Shown one piece after another: positions 22,321 through 35,027 of a stretch of 64,000 bases of DNA. The DNA lies in contig JAEHOE010000228.1 in assembly GCA_016858145.1 (NCBI GenBank), forward strand, positions 1 through 64,000. Reading direction: 5' to 3'. The stretch's first letter is position 1. Every line of letters starts with the position of its first letter. Origin of the DNA: Edaphochlamys debaryana. Lineage: Eukaryota > Chlorophyta > Chlorophyceae > Chlamydomonadales. The translations under genes and the position numbers were made by a program. The notes under the pieces were generated by a model, which ran no database searches, was not told the origin of the DNA, and worked only from the letters and a program-made list of their open reading frames with translations.

Positions 22321-23312
22321 GGTTATGATCTCAACAACAAAGGAGCCCTACTGGCTCAGAAGCTAGTGCGACTAAGCTCCAAGCGTGACATCGGTGCTCC
22401 TTCCACTGACGTCAAGGGTATTGCATGTTCAGTGTTTCAATTGTCGAGAAGTGACGGCATGCAGGCTACAGGTTGGGCTCGCTGGTGTGGACCGGGTTGC
22501 GGAATACGGCTGGGGGACACGTTTCCCCCTCGCCCCTCCCCGACAAGAGCAAACACGCGTCTGGACCCATCCCCACCTTTCCCCCGCGCACGTGTTTTGA
22601 CAGTAACAAGCGTGATCGACGTAAGCCCAATCTAGGAGACGCAACGGTGCGCGCTTCCCCGGGTAAGGAGGAGGTCCCGAAGGAGTCGCGTCGGGGCCTG
22701 CGCATGCCCGGCCCAGCCCCAGTATTCACGCGGTGACCTGCGCCGCCCGGAAAAGCGTTGTGTCACACTCCCAGTCCCGCCTGATCTATCTTAGCTGCAT
22801 GCGCTGTACCCTTTCGGGCCGCTTTGGGGTTGGGGTATGGCGGATGATGCCATGGTGGGTGGACGAGCCTCATACGCCAAAGTCCCTTGACATGGAAGCC
22901 GTGTCCCATGAGCGACCGGTCATGTATATTCACGTGCCTCGCAGTCTTGGGTTGAGGGGCGGGGCGGAGTGGAGTCGGCTGTGAGGACAGAAAGCCCGGA
23001 GCCCCCAGGTGCACCCTGGACGTGCCAAACCCTGGCAGCCACCAGGTACGGCCGCCGCGCTCCCCACACCTCCCCGCACCTTCCGCGACAAGTCTTTGTC
23101 GCGTCTCCCAGCCCCTCTTCACGAACTCGACAGCGCCCTTGACCTCGCTGCTGCGCAACCACCACTCGCGCCATCGACGCCACAACGGGTGACGCGACCC
23201 TAGGACTACTTACTGCCGCCGCTGACACCGCACAGTGGCTACGGCGGTGCCGGGTTTACTGTTTCAAGCGGCGAGTGCGCTGGGCGGGACTTGCGGCGGC
23301 GCATTGCGGACT
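22321..23312. promoter_or_regulatory. divergent promoter region, RS-rich gene and thymidine kinase
   Basis: About 990 bp between two start codons facing outward. No exon with splice support was found. It must contain both promoters; no clear TATA box was seen for either gene. Confidence 0.5.
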
Positions 23313-25627
23313 ATGGCGCTCGTCTCGCAACTCCAGCGGGGCTCGCTAGGCGGCAGAGCACGCAGCCTTCCAACGCCTGTTTTGCGGAGCTCCTACTCTC
23401 ATGGCTTAGCTCGCTGCGTGGCCAGCAAGGCCCATGCTGCGGACAAACTCGGCGCGCCACAAACCCAGCAGAAGCACAGCGACCACCCGTCTGGCGAGAA
23501 CCTCGGCTCGCTGCATGTCATCATGGGGCCGATGGTGAGACGCGCATTCGGGACACGGAAGGTCGCGAAAGGGCGCCATGCACGCCTGGAGGCTGTCACC
23601 AGGGCGAGGCCAGGCCCCTGGAGCCGGCCCAGGGTTTCTCACGCGAAGGAGATGACAGGGCACATGACCTGCTTTGGCAGGTCCAAGGACCTGGGGTTTG
23701 ACTGGCGACTCCTTGAGTCCCCACGTCCAGCCCGCCCCCCTGCCCCCGCACCTCGAAGCTCGAACCCTTCCTGCATTCCCCGTGCCTTTACTTTACGTAT
23801 CCCCTTGTTCGACCTTTTTCGATGTCCTCAGTTTGCTGGCAAGACCACGGCCTTGTTGCGGCGCGTGCGGGAAGAGCAGGATGCGGGACGGAGCGTTGTG
23901 GTGGTGAAAAGCTCGGTGGACACGCGGTACTCCGTTGACCACGTGGTGAGCCCGCGTTGACCGTTGACCAGGCCTCCGTGCTGTGCTGCGCTCAAGCCCG
24001 GCTCCAACCCGCGCTAGTTCACGGCCTGGGGTGGACCCCACGAAGAAACAAAATGACGGCCGGACTTACGGACCGAGGGATCACGTGCACCACCCCCGTT
24101 CCCACAGCGCCCTACGGTACACTATCCTCCTCCCGATTACCCCTTTCGTTAACCCCTGCCCTCCATCCCCCTCCCCCTCCCCCCCCTCCTACCCCCTCTG
24201 CTCCCCGCCAGGTCTCCCACACCGGCGACCGTCTCCCCGCCCTGGGCCTGACCCGCCTGGCCGACCTGCCCCAGCGCATGGGGGAGGCGGCCTTCGGGGC
24301 CACCGACGTGATCGCTGTGGATGAGAGCCAGTTCCTGGAGGGTGGGTGCCGGATGGGGTGGGGTGGGTCGGCGGGTGGGGTACCCAGGGTGGGTGGGTTG
24401 GTGGGTGGCTGTGGTGGTGGGTTGCTGGGGTGGGGTGGGTGGTGGGCGGTGAGTAAAGCAGGCACGCGCGGGGTATCCGGGAAGGGATTGGGGTTGGGGG
24501 CTGAAAGGACACCATTCGGCAACGCCTCCACGCTTCACCCTTCATCCCCCTCCCCCCCCCTGCCCCCCCTCCCTCCTCTCCCCCCCCTGCCCCCTTCCCC
24601 TCTTCCCCCATATAGACCTGGAGGACTCTGTCATGCAGCTGGTGGAGGTGCACCGCAAGCGAGTGCTGGTGGCGGGGCTCAACGGGGACTTCCGGCGGAA
24701 GCGCTTCGGCAAGGTGGGGGTGGGCGGGGGGGAAACCGGGGGGCAGAGAGGGCGAAAGAAGTCCCAACAGGAACCTGAGCAAGGTCGCGTGGCCAGCCTC
24801 CACTCTCTGTACCCAACCGTCAACCGCTACTCTTTCCTCCTTTGTTCCCCCGTCCCCCCCCCAGCTCCTGGACCTCATGACGGTGGCCGACAGCGTGGAG
24901 CTCCTGTCGGGGCACTGCCAGGTGGGCGGGCGCTGGCTGTACGGATGGTGGGCAGCCGCTGTAGGGATGGTGGGCGGGCGCTGTAGGGATGGTGGGGATT
25001 GGCGGTGGTTGGGGCTCCATCACGCCCCAGCGTGTGCACAGAGGCATCGATGGCTGGTGGGGTTTGGCGCCGAGTGGGGGCCAGGCCCTATTGTGTGTGC
25101 ACGGAGCCAGCATCCACTACCGTAAGCGCTTCAGCTAACGCCCCCCCTCTCTCGTACCTGGCATGCCGCAGTGCTGCCGCAACGACCACGGCGTCACGCG
25201 GCCCTCGCGCTTTACTCTGCGCATCGCGGCGGCCGAGGTGGGTGGGGAGGGGCTGAGGGGGGGAGGGAGCGGGGAGGGGGGAGGGGAGGGGACGGCGTGG
25301 GCTGGGGAGCGGCGGTGGGGGCCTGGGGGCGGGGCGGGGAGGGGCTTGGGTACGGTTGGGTGGGTTCGAGGACTGGAGCACGCCCTCGAGCCAGTCAGGG
25401 AGGCGAGGAGGTCGTGTGGTTGGGGCGCTGCAGGGTACCTCTTGGCCCCGATGCTGACCCCGATACTTCCCCCCTCCCCACCCGCCCCTCCCTCTTCCGC
25501 CCCGCAGCAGCAGGAGCTGGTGGGGGGCGCCGAGGCCTACGCGCCCGTGTGCCGGGAGTGCTACGTGCGGCTGACCAGCGTGCGGGGGGAGGGGGCGGGG
25601 GCGGAGGGGGAGGGGGAGCAGGCGTGA
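23313..25627 (+). CDS. thymidine kinase (TK1 family), probably organellar
   Basis: Seven exons: 23313-23534, 23832-23945, 24212-24341, 24616-24713, 24865-24921, 25172-25237, 25508-25627 (268 residues). The enzyme phosphorylates thymidine to dTMP in the nucleotide salvage pathway. The P-loop GPMFAGKT is at residues 72-79 and is split by the first intron; the metal-binding Walker B segment is VIAVDESQF; the lasso/zinc region has HCQCC early and CRECY late, the pattern of four zinc cysteines in TK1 enzymes. About 65 residues precede the kinase core, rich in Ser, Arg, Ala and poor in acids, which looks like a plastid or mitochondrial transit peptide. The start is the first ATG of the frame; the longer open frame begins with GTG. 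The C-terminal ~15 residues are Glu/Gly-rich and not part of the fold. Confidence 0.94.
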
Positions 25628-26007
25628 GGGGGAGCAGGGGAGGCGAGGTGAAGTAGGGAGGGGAGGGGGGAGGGGCAGGTGAAGGGTAGGGGCGGCGTAG
25701 GGGAGGCGGCATGCCGGATGCTGGCCGAGGGGGCGTGCTGGGGGAGGGGCTGCATTGAAGGAATGGGCGAGGGGACAGACAGGAAGTCGTGGGTTCACGA
25801 AGCGAAGCGAAGGCCATGCCGTGCCCATAGACACAGGGGCGGGGGTAGGGGGGCAGAGATCGAGGGTGCGGACGTGGGGGGTGACGGGTGCTGTGCTGGT
25901 GCGGGTTAGGTCCAGCAGGCGCTCGGTTCCAACGGGGCTGGGAGCGGTACGCGCCGGGTAGCAGGGCCAGCGGAAGCGCAGGCCTTTCGGGCAAGTATGC
26001 GGCCTCG

Positions 26008-26012
26008 TGTAA
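26008..26012 (+). terminator. polyadenylation signal TGTAA of thymidine kinase
   Basis: TGTAA 381 nt after the stop codon; the intervening 3' UTR (25628-26007) is G-rich and shows no exon. Confidence 0.6.
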
Positions 26013-26348
26013 CACAGAGACGCGCCTGCGTCCGCGGTAACAGAAAGGCGCGCCTGCGTCCCAGGCCCCGGTCCCTCGATGAAGCCGGCCTCTGGGGCCG
26101 CGGGGGAGACGTTGATGGTCCAGGGTTTGGGGGCACGCGGCCTGGCCATGCGCGCAGTACTAGCAGCACCGACTGCGACTGCTGCACCGACACACATTCT
26201 CAGCGCTTCCAACTCCCAACCCTAACTCAAGAACGGACGTCAGCGCCAACGCAACAGTCGCAAGGAACGCACCCCCGCGCCCTGTCACCCGTAGCTTCAG
26301 CTCCCCCTGCGCGCAGCCGCGACTCGCCTCCCGCGCCCTCTGCCTCCA
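26013..26348. other. spacer and presumed promoter of the Ala/Gly-rich gene
   Basis: Short 336-bp region between a poly(A) signal and the next start codon on the same strand. No TATA box was seen. The true first exon of the downstream gene might extend into it. Confidence 0.4.
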
Positions 26349-29300
26349 ATGCTCAGCCGCGGCGCTGCCGTTCAGAAGGCGGGACTGGGCAGCGCCGGCC
26401 TCGGCCCGGGGCCGGGACCGGGCGCCAAGCCGCATGGCGGCTCCGAGGCGCCCCCGCCGGAGCGCCTGGCGGCCCCCGCGACCCCCGAGGAGGCCCAGCC
26501 GGACGGCACTGCTGCTGCTGCAGGCGTGCACGTGGTGCAAGGAGGTGAGCGACCGTGTTGGGGCTTGGGCGCGCTGGGCGGAAGCAAGGGGGAAGCAGCC
26601 CACTCCGGAACGACTCCACGGTCAGTTGGGGGTGGGAGCAGGCGGCAGCGCACGCAGGGGCTGGCTTGCCTTGCGTTGCTTCATGATCCTCTCGTGCGGC
26701 TAGCGCAGCTAGCGCGCGTGGGGGCGGAGAGGAGCGGACACGCAAGCGCGGGGGCCGAACCGCCGACCCACGGGGCTCCCTTCCGGCGGTGCTGCTCCGC
26801 TGCCCCCCTTGTCGTGTTCTCGCTAGTGGCTACCGCCTTACTTGCTAGCGGTCGAACCTCTAGGTCCAACCATTCTCGTCACGTCTGCTGATCATCCCGC
26901 TTCTCCCTGCGTGCCCCTCCCCCCCTCCCCCCATGCGCTGCAGCACCCTCTCCTGACGACCCCGCCGCCGTGGACCCGCCCCCATCTGCTCCGCCCGCGC
27001 CCCCTCCGCCTTCCTCCCTGCCCACCTTCGAAGTCAGCGGCCCCACCGAGCTGCAGTTCACCCTGGCAGACATCCTGCCCCAACCGCCGCCCAAATTGCC
27101 GCCGCCGTCGGAAGTCGAACCGGCGGCGGCGGAGCCGCCACCACCACCGCCCGGCGCCGCCACCACTGCTGACGAGGTGACGGAACCCCCCGCCACCGAC
27201 GCTGCAGCCGTCACCATCGGAGTGACGGCGCCGGGTGACGGCGGCGGCGGAGGTGACGGCGCGGCGGAGGCGGCGCTGGGCCCCGCCGGCGCCGCCGGGC
27301 TGCTGCTGGGCCTGCACGACGCCGTCGCCGCCGCCGCCGCCACGGCGGGGGCGCTGGTGCACTGCGGGGAGCGGGTGGCGGCGGCTGCAAACATAGCTGA
27401 GGCGGCCCTGGACCCCCCGGGTGGGTGCACGTGGGGCGGGTGGTGTGACCCGAGCGACGGGAAGAATCCTCTATCCTCTATCCTCTATCCTTCCGCCATG
27501 CCGGCTTCTCAATTTGTTGTTATCGCCAACACACTCAACGTCGTTTAGCCGCGTTCTCCGTTTGCAGTCAGCAGCTGCCTTGCGGGGCACTGGCGCATAG
27601 CACGCTGCACTCCATCACGATCCCTGTTCTTGATATGAATGCTGTCGTTACTTTTGGTTGGTTGCCTCGCCAGGGACCGTGGACTTCGACTCGGCCCGGC
27701 GCGGCGGCTCCGAGCATCGCCCCGCCGGCATGCGCCTGCCGCTGCCGCCAGCCCGCGGGACCGGCGGCGGCGGCGCCAGCCTGCTGCCCCGCCTCCTGTC
27801 CGGCGGTGGCGGCGGTGGTGGCGGCGGCCGAGCTGACGGCGCCGACAGCGGCAGCGGCAGCGGCAGCGGCAGCGGCAGTGACGGCGCCGCCACGCCGCCC
27901 CTGCTGGCGGCGCCGCCGCCGTCCCTGGAGCTGTCGGCGCCGGCTTCCGTGGCGCCGTCGGAGGGGGGCGGGGGCGCGCCGATACCTCACACCCTCGCCT
28001 CCGAGCTAGAGCTGGACCTGCTGGGAGAGATGCCGCTGGGTGAGATGCCGCTGTCCTCTGGGACTTACGTGTCCCAATGTAGCCGCTGCTACTCCCTGAT
28101 AATAGCCAGCAGACGGGATTGATGAAGCCAGTAAAGCACGGGACCGCAGAGCGAGATGCTGGGTTCCGAAATTCACCTGCCCGAATGCGTGAACCCCTGC
28201 CGGCAGCCCCAGGGGCAGCGGCAAGCCAAGTCAGCCCTGGTTCGTGACGCTCGCTGACCCGTCCCATGGCTCTCCCCGCCCATGCAGGCGGCTCCGACTC
28301 GGCAATCTCCCAGGCGGCGTCTTCCCTCGACTACGAGCACGCGATCGACCTGCCCAGCCTCAACGCCGCCGCCGCCAACGCCGCCGTCTTCGCCCCCGGC
28401 GCCGACCCCTGGGCCTGGGCCTCCGGCGGCGGCGGCAGCGGCAGCGGCAGCGGCGGCGCGCGGGAGCCGGCGGCGCCGCCAGGCTGCATGCAGCTGCCGT
28501 CGTCAGAGGCGGCGCCGCCGCCGGCAAGCGGGGAGGCGGCGGAAGGAGAGGAGCCGGCGACGCCGCCAGCGGCGGCGCTGGCGGCGGTGGGCGGCAGGGT
28601 GATGCCGCTGGAGGAGGCGCTGGCGGGCCAGCGGGTGAGCCGCATCCTAACGATTTCTTGTGGCGTAACCGAGTGATGTAGACCCTAGGCAGCGTGCAGG
28701 AGCGCGAATGCCAGGGCGGCTGCTTTTAACTGGCTTCCTCGCGGTCTGCCTGTTGCAGAGAGCTTTTTCCATAGCCTTCTCTTCCCGCTCCGGCTGAGAG
28801 CTTGGGTGCCCTCCCACCACCCAGACGTCAGCAGGGTCTACACCCCCCCCCCCGCAAAGAGAGCAACTGAAGGCTCCCCCGCCCATATCCCCTCACGTAA
28901 CTTTCTTCCCTGCCACCCAACTTACCCCTCCTGACGCCCTTAACCTCCCCCGCCCCCCGCCCCCCAGGCCGCCCTGCACGCCGAGGCAGGCCGCGCCGCC
29001 GCCCTGGCCGGGGCCCTGGTGCACTGCGGACAGGGGGTGGCGCGGGCGGCCGAGCTGGCGGGGGTGGCGGCGCACCCGGGTGAGGGCGAGGGGCGAGGGC
29101 GATTGGGGTTGGGGGGCGGAGGTAGGGGGGCGGCGGTGGGGCTGGCAGCGGTCGTAGGCAGGGGCCCGGGTGAGCACGGGGCGGTTTGGGGGAGGCACAG
29201 GTAGGGGGACGGTGGGGCCGGATGGGCTCAGTGGGATGGACGGAAACAAAGCTCTACCCTGAGCTCCCAAAGCCTGTGCCGTCGCCCCACCCCAGATGCC

Positions 29301-32300
29301 GCTGTGGATAAGGATTCCGCCAGAGGAGCCGTAGCGCCCCTCCGCCAGCCCGACACTGGCGGCGGCGGCGGCGGCAGCTGCGGCGGAGGCGGCGTTTCGG
29401 AACCCGCGGAGATGGGCCGTGCGTCGGCGGCGGGCCGGCGAAGCCTGGACGGTGCGGCCGGCAGTACGACAGGCGTACGACATGACGAGACACACGATCA
29501 TGTGGCCGCGGTGGCCGCGGCGGCAGGTGAGGCGGGGAATGTTACGGTAGACTGCGCGGCTTTGTGGTGGGAGCGGAGGGGCGATTGTTGGGACAGGAGA
29601 ACTAACCGCTTTATGAAAGTACTGGGAGCAGTTCCAGGCTTACTCTCACCCGTGGCCAGCCTGCGCTGTCTGCGCCCACACCCACCGGAAACCCGTACGA
29701 CGATATAAGGCTTCTGTCCGCTGTTTCTGGGCAGTCCTTGGGCTCGTCGTAATGGCTTCGGTCCCCTGACGCCAGCCCCTGTGCCCATGACCACAATGCG
29801 CCTTAGTCACAGACAGTTGTGACAGATCCCAACCGAGCCGCTACCTGAGCCTCCTCCTCACGCCTACAGGCGGCCTGCACGCTGGCGGCGCCGCCGTCGG
29901 CCTGCCCGTCGGCCGCGCAGCGCTGCTGGCGGAGGTGGCGCTGGGCGCCGCCGCCGCCGTTGACAGCGGCGCCGCGCACACCCCCGAGCAGCTCCAGATC
30001 GAGCCCGCCATCGCGGAGCTCCTGGACCTGCCGCCGCCGCCGCCACTGCTGCCGGCGGCGCCGCCGGCTGCAGTCGCAGCGGTCCCAACGGCGCCGCCGC
30101 TGGCGGCGGCGGCGGCGGCTGCGCCTCCCGGCGCGGCGAGCGGCACCGCCGCTGACGCGGCGACCGCAGGCATGGAGGAGACGCTGCAGGCTGTGGCCCT
30201 GGCCACGGGTGTCGTACGGTCGGCGGCGCCGCCGCTGGTTTCGGAGCCGGCGCCGCCGGCGCCGCCAGCGGCGGTGGCAGGCGAGGCGGAGGCGGCGCGG
30301 CTGACAGGCCTGCCGCCAGTGGTGGTCGCGAGCGTCGCGGCGGCGGCTGCGGCAGAGCACTCGGCGGCGGAGAAGATCGCCGCCGTCACCGGCGGCGGCT
30401 TCAGCGCCGTTATGGCGGCAGCGGCGGCGCTGCCGACGGCGGCGGCGCCGCCGAAGGGCGCGGAGGGCCGCGCCGCTGCCGCGCTGCACGACGACGTCGC
30501 CGCCACCGCCGCCGCCGCCGGCGGTCTGCACTACGCCGGCCTCCACGTCACGGATGCTGCCCGTACGGCTGACGTGGCACGTCACGCAGCCGCCAAGGTT
30601 GACAGCATCTCCTCCACCGCCGCCGCTGCCGACGCCGCCGCGGCGGCGGCCGCAGCGGCGGGCGTCACCGACCGTGCCGCCAGCGGCGATGTGTTCGCCG
30701 TGCCGCCGCCGCCGACGGCGGCGGCTCTGCCACCGGCGGATTCCGGAGAGCTGTACGGCAGCGGCAGCGGCGGTCCCGGTGGCAGCGGCGGCGGCGGCGG
30801 CGGCGGAAACGGCGGCGCGGGCTCCCTCACGCCCCGCCGCGCGTCCTGCCTGCGCTCCGCCTCCGCCGCCCCGGGTCTGGGCCTGCCCTCTGGCTCCATC
30901 TCCCCCTCCCGGAGTGTCCGTTGGGCCGACATCGACGGCCCCGCCACCCTCGCTGCCCCAGCGGCGGACGTGCCGCCGCCGCCAACGCCAGCCCTGCCGT
31001 CGGCTGCAGCCGAGGGCACCGCCGCCGCTGCCGCCGCCGCTGCCGAGGCGGAAGGCGAGATGGACGCTGTGCCTGAGATGCGGTCGGTTGCAAACGCAGG
31101 GCGCCGTCGCACGCCCATTGAGCTGCCCACCTTTCCGTCTCTCTCCGACATGGTGGCAACCTCCGACGCCTCCGGCCCGGCGTCCCCCGACCGCTCCTCG
31201 GGTCCAGTGCTGCCGCCGCCGCCGCCATCCAGCCTCGCTGGCGGTCCCGTCACAGCTCCCGGCGGCGGCGGTGGCAGCAGCCCCGGCGGCGCCGCCACCA
31301 GCAGCGTCTTCGCTCAGGCCGCCGCCCTGGCGGCGGCGGTTGCCGCCACCGCTGGCGGCGACGGCGCCGTCGTCGTCGGCGGCGCGCCTGCTGCGACCGG
31401 CGCGACGCCGGTGACGACGCCGGCGGAGGCCGCCGGCCTTGGCGGCGGCGGCGGCGGCGGCGGCCCCGAGCGCCTGCGGTCCTTTCCGCTGGATCTCGAC
31501 GTCGAGGACTACGCCTCTGACGGCGCCGCCAGCGACCGCGGCGCTGCCGACACCGGAGACTTCGCTGGCGGCGCCGCCGAGGGCGATGATGACGAAGAGG
31601 CGTACCACACGCCGGCTGACGTGTCGGAGGAGTGCTGCTTTGCCTCCTTCGGAGCGCCGTCGGCGTCGCCGCCGGGGTCGGCTTACGTAAGCATGGAGCT
31701 GGCGGCGGAGCTGCCAGCGGCACCGGTGGCGGCGGCGGCAGAGGCAGCGGCGGAGGCCGGCGGCTACGAGAGTGACGACGACACTTCCGACCATCCCGCT
31801 GCCGCTGCCACTGCCGGCGGCGGCGCCACCGCCACCTCCACCGCCGAGGATGCGAAAGCGCCGCCGGCGACCGCCGTGTCCGGCGGGTCAGAGATGTTTG
31901 TCGACATACCGTTGGAGGAGGACGGTGCGGAGGAGGGTGACTTGTCCTTTAGCGTCCTGGCGGCAGAGGGCAACCCCATCGCCTCCGTCGCCGGCGGCGC
32001 CGGTGGCGCTGGCGGCGCCGCCAGCGGCGTTGTTGGGCGCAGCACGGGTGAGGGCGTCACGGAGGGCGGGGCCGGCGACTTCACCATTGCAGATGGCCGT
32101 GAGGCTGAAGAGGGGGACAGCCCCTTCCACACGGGTCACCGGCGTACCAGCACCGGCGAAGGGCCCGCCGGCGCCGCCAGCTCGGCCGGTATCGCCGGAT
32201 CGGCCGCTGGCTCCGCCGGTGGCAGCGGCTCAGTCACACCTCCTCGCGGCGGCGGCGGCGGCGGCAGTGGCGGCGGCGGCGTCATCCCGCCGCACTCGTC

Positions 32301-32749
32301 CTTCCGCCAGCTGTCGTCCAGCGGCCTGTCGAGTACGGGCGGCAGCGTCAAACACGTGCGCATTGCCGTACCAGATCTTGGAGGAGAGGTCGTTGATCCT
32401 GGGGTCAGCAGTGGTGGGGAGAGCGAGGAGGACGAGGGCGGTGGCGGCGGCGGCGGCAGCGGAGTGAGCAGTGGCAGCCGCCGCCGGCGCCGCCAGCGGC
32501 GCCGCGGCCATCAAGGAAGAGAGGAGCAGGAGGGTCAGGACGAGATGCTGCTGGGGATCATGGATCTGGATCTGCCGGGATCCGTGGATGCGGCTGTGGA
32601 TCTCATCGCTGGCCGCGATCGCCGCGACCGGGCACCGGCTGTTCCCGCAACTGCCGCCGCGGCGGCTGCCTACGGCTCCAGCGGCGTCACCGGCAGTGGC
32701 GGCGGCATCAGCACTGGCGGTGCTGGCGGTGCCGCCAGCAGCGCCGCCA

Positions 32750-32787
<38 letters not shown>

Positions 32788-33265
32788 GGCAGCACGCGCA
32801 TCTCCTGGAGCTCGCTGCGCGCCGCCGGGCTGTCCAGCGGAATTGACAGCGGCAGTAACCTTTCCGTACTCAGTAACGTCAGTACGTACGGCGGCAGTAG
32901 CGGCCCGTGCTCCCTCATCCTTGAGCGCCTGGCCGAAGGCCTCGAGGAGGAGGAGGAAGGCGAGGAGGAAGGCGCCAAGGGCGAGGGAAGCAACGGAAAG
33001 GAGCAGGATCATGGTGGTGGTGACGGAGGCGGCGATGGTGGCGGCGGCGACGAGGGCGGTTACCTGACGCCGCCGGAATCGGGAGAGGCCGGCAGCGGCG
33101 TCAGCAGCGTCCGGGCGTACCTGGGTCTGGGCATCGGTGGCGGCGGCGGCGACGCCGCCAGCAGCGTCAGCGGCCGCAGCGGCTACGCGTACGGCAGCCC
33201 CCGCCAGGCCTCCGCCGCCAGCGCCGCAGACATTCCGATCCCCAGCGGCGCCGCTGAGGCTGGCG

Positions 33266-33299
<34 letters not shown>

Positions 33300-35027
33300 T
33301 GGCGGCGACGTCAGCGGCAGCGTCGGCGCTTACAGCAGCGGGCGGCTGAGCATCGGACGGCTGAGCAGCGGCGCCAACTCGGGGCGGCGGCGGGCGGCCA
33401 GCCCCGGGAGGGAGCACCTCATGGACATCGACTCCAGGCTGCACGGTGAGGCGGGAGACTTGGGAGGGTAGAGTCAGAGAACAGAAGAGAGGAGCAAGGG
33501 GGGGAAGGGACAGGGGAGGGGCACCGTGGTCCTCCTGTGGCCCTCCCAACACCCCCCATGTCACCAACACCATCCATGCCAAAACCCAAACACGACACCC
33601 CCCACAAACACCGACCCCCGTGCCCGTGCGGATGTCAAACCCAAACCCAAGCATGTTTCTCCCCCCCCCGTCACCTGTCCCCCTTAGGCGGCGTGAGCGA
33701 GCGCTGCGCCGACCCCACGCCCCCCGTGCTGCCGGTGGGAGTGCCGGCGGCGCTCATGGCGGCGCACGACCGGGCGGCGGCGGAGGTGGCCACGGTGGCT
33801 GGGCTGGTGGCGCTGGGGGAGCCGGTGGCGGAGGCGGTGGCGGAGGTGGGTGATCTGGGCGTGTGCGCTGACCGGGGCGTTCCTGGGGCCTGGGGTCTTG
33901 GGCCTAGACCGCGGTTCGCCACGTGTGCCGTCTTTCCTGAGCACGTGCTGCCATGGCTGGCCGCCCGTGGTTGGCTCAACTCCTGCCCGCCGCAACCAAG
34001 GCCCCTTTCCGCCCCACTCACCCCCTGCCAGGTGGAGGCCCTGGCCGCCCAGGCCCAGGCCCAGCTCCGCCTGGACCCCGAGCAGCTGCTCCCCGCCCGC
34101 ATCCCCCCCGCCGCCGCCGACGAGCCCGACGCAACCCTGGCGGCACTGGCGGCGGCGGCGGCGGAAGAGAGCGCCGGCGTGCCGCAGCTGCCGGCGCCGC
34201 TGCTCGGCGGCGGCGTCGGCGGCAGCGGAGGTAGCAGCGGCGGCGGGGGCAGGGCCCTGCGGCCGACGCCGCCGGCGTCGCCGTCGCCGGGCCTGGCGGC
34301 AGAGCTGGTGGTGGAGAGCGTGCTGCTGGCGGAGGTGGAGGCAGGTGGCGGTGACGTCAGCGGCGGCGGCGGCGGCGAAGGACCGATGAGGGTGGAGGGC
34401 CGGCCCCGGCCCGCCGCTGCGCTCCGAGCGGGCTCGGGGGCGGGGGTGGACCTGGCGCCGGCAGCGCCGGCGGTTGCTGGGGCAGGCAGCGGCGGCGGTG
34501 CTGTCGGTGGCGGCCGTGAGTCAGCGGCGCCGGCGGCGGCGGCGGAGCAACGGCACTCCCACCGAATGAGCCAGGTGCTCCTGGCCCGGATCGCGTCGGA
34601 GAGCCTGGCGGCGGCGGCGGCAGCCGCCAGGGACGGCGCCGCCGCTGCCACCGGCCTGCCCACCGCCGCTGCGCCTGCGTCGGTGCAGCCGCCCCCATCT
34701 GACGGTGCCGCGCCACCGTCGGCAGCGGCGGCGGCGGCAGCAGCAGCGGCACAGGAGGAGGCGGACGGCGATGCGGAGGTTCAGCGGCTTCTCGGCGGAG
34801 AGGCCGGGGAGGTGGTGACGCGGGTAGCGACGCTGGGAGGGGTGTGGAACGAGGTGGGGCGGCGGGCGGCGGGGGCGGCGGCGCTGGTGGCGCTGGGGGA
34901 GCCGGTGGCGGAAGCGGTGGCGGAGGTGGAGGCCGAGGTGGCGGCGGAGGCGGAGGCAGCGGCGGAGGCCGACGGCAGCAGGGCGGCGGAGGCGGAGGTG
35001 GAGGAGGGCTACGAGAGCTCTGAGTAG
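26349..35027 (+). CDS. unrecognised giant Ala/Gly/Pro-rich protein with recurring helical motif
   Basis: Nine exons join in phase: 26349-26544, 26944-27420, 27674-28039, 28288-28634, 28968-29079, 29296-29526, 29870-33445, 33688-33845, 34032-35027 (2152 residues). The 3.6-kb seventh exon is very long for this genome. Composition is dominated by Ala, Gly, Ser and Pro with acidic patches; no signal peptide, membrane helix or known domain was recognised. A ~30-residue Ala-rich helical motif with the core AGxLVxxGExVAxAA recurs: around 27340 (AGALVHCGERVAAAANIAEA), in exon 5 (AGALVHCGQGVARAAELAGV), in exon 8 (AGLVALGEPVAEAVAE) and near 34880 (AALVALGEPVAEAVAE). The middle holds Ser/Pro-rich islands such as SPSRSVRWADIDG and KHVRIAVPDLG that look like docking or phosphorylation sites. 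Function unknown. Exon phase agreement at all eight junctions supports a real gene; the first exon is the weakest. Confidence 0.7.

Noticed and set aside
23235..23312. Upstream 26-codon extension of the thymidine kinase frame
   Set aside because: The extended frame begins with GTG; the first ATG is at 23313 and gives a normal transit-peptide-like start.
29803..31794. 663-codon minus-strand open frame inside the Ala/Gly-rich gene
   Set aside because: Arg/Gly-rich shadow of GCC-type repeats; it begins and ends without splice or start context, whereas the plus strand joins nine exons in phase.
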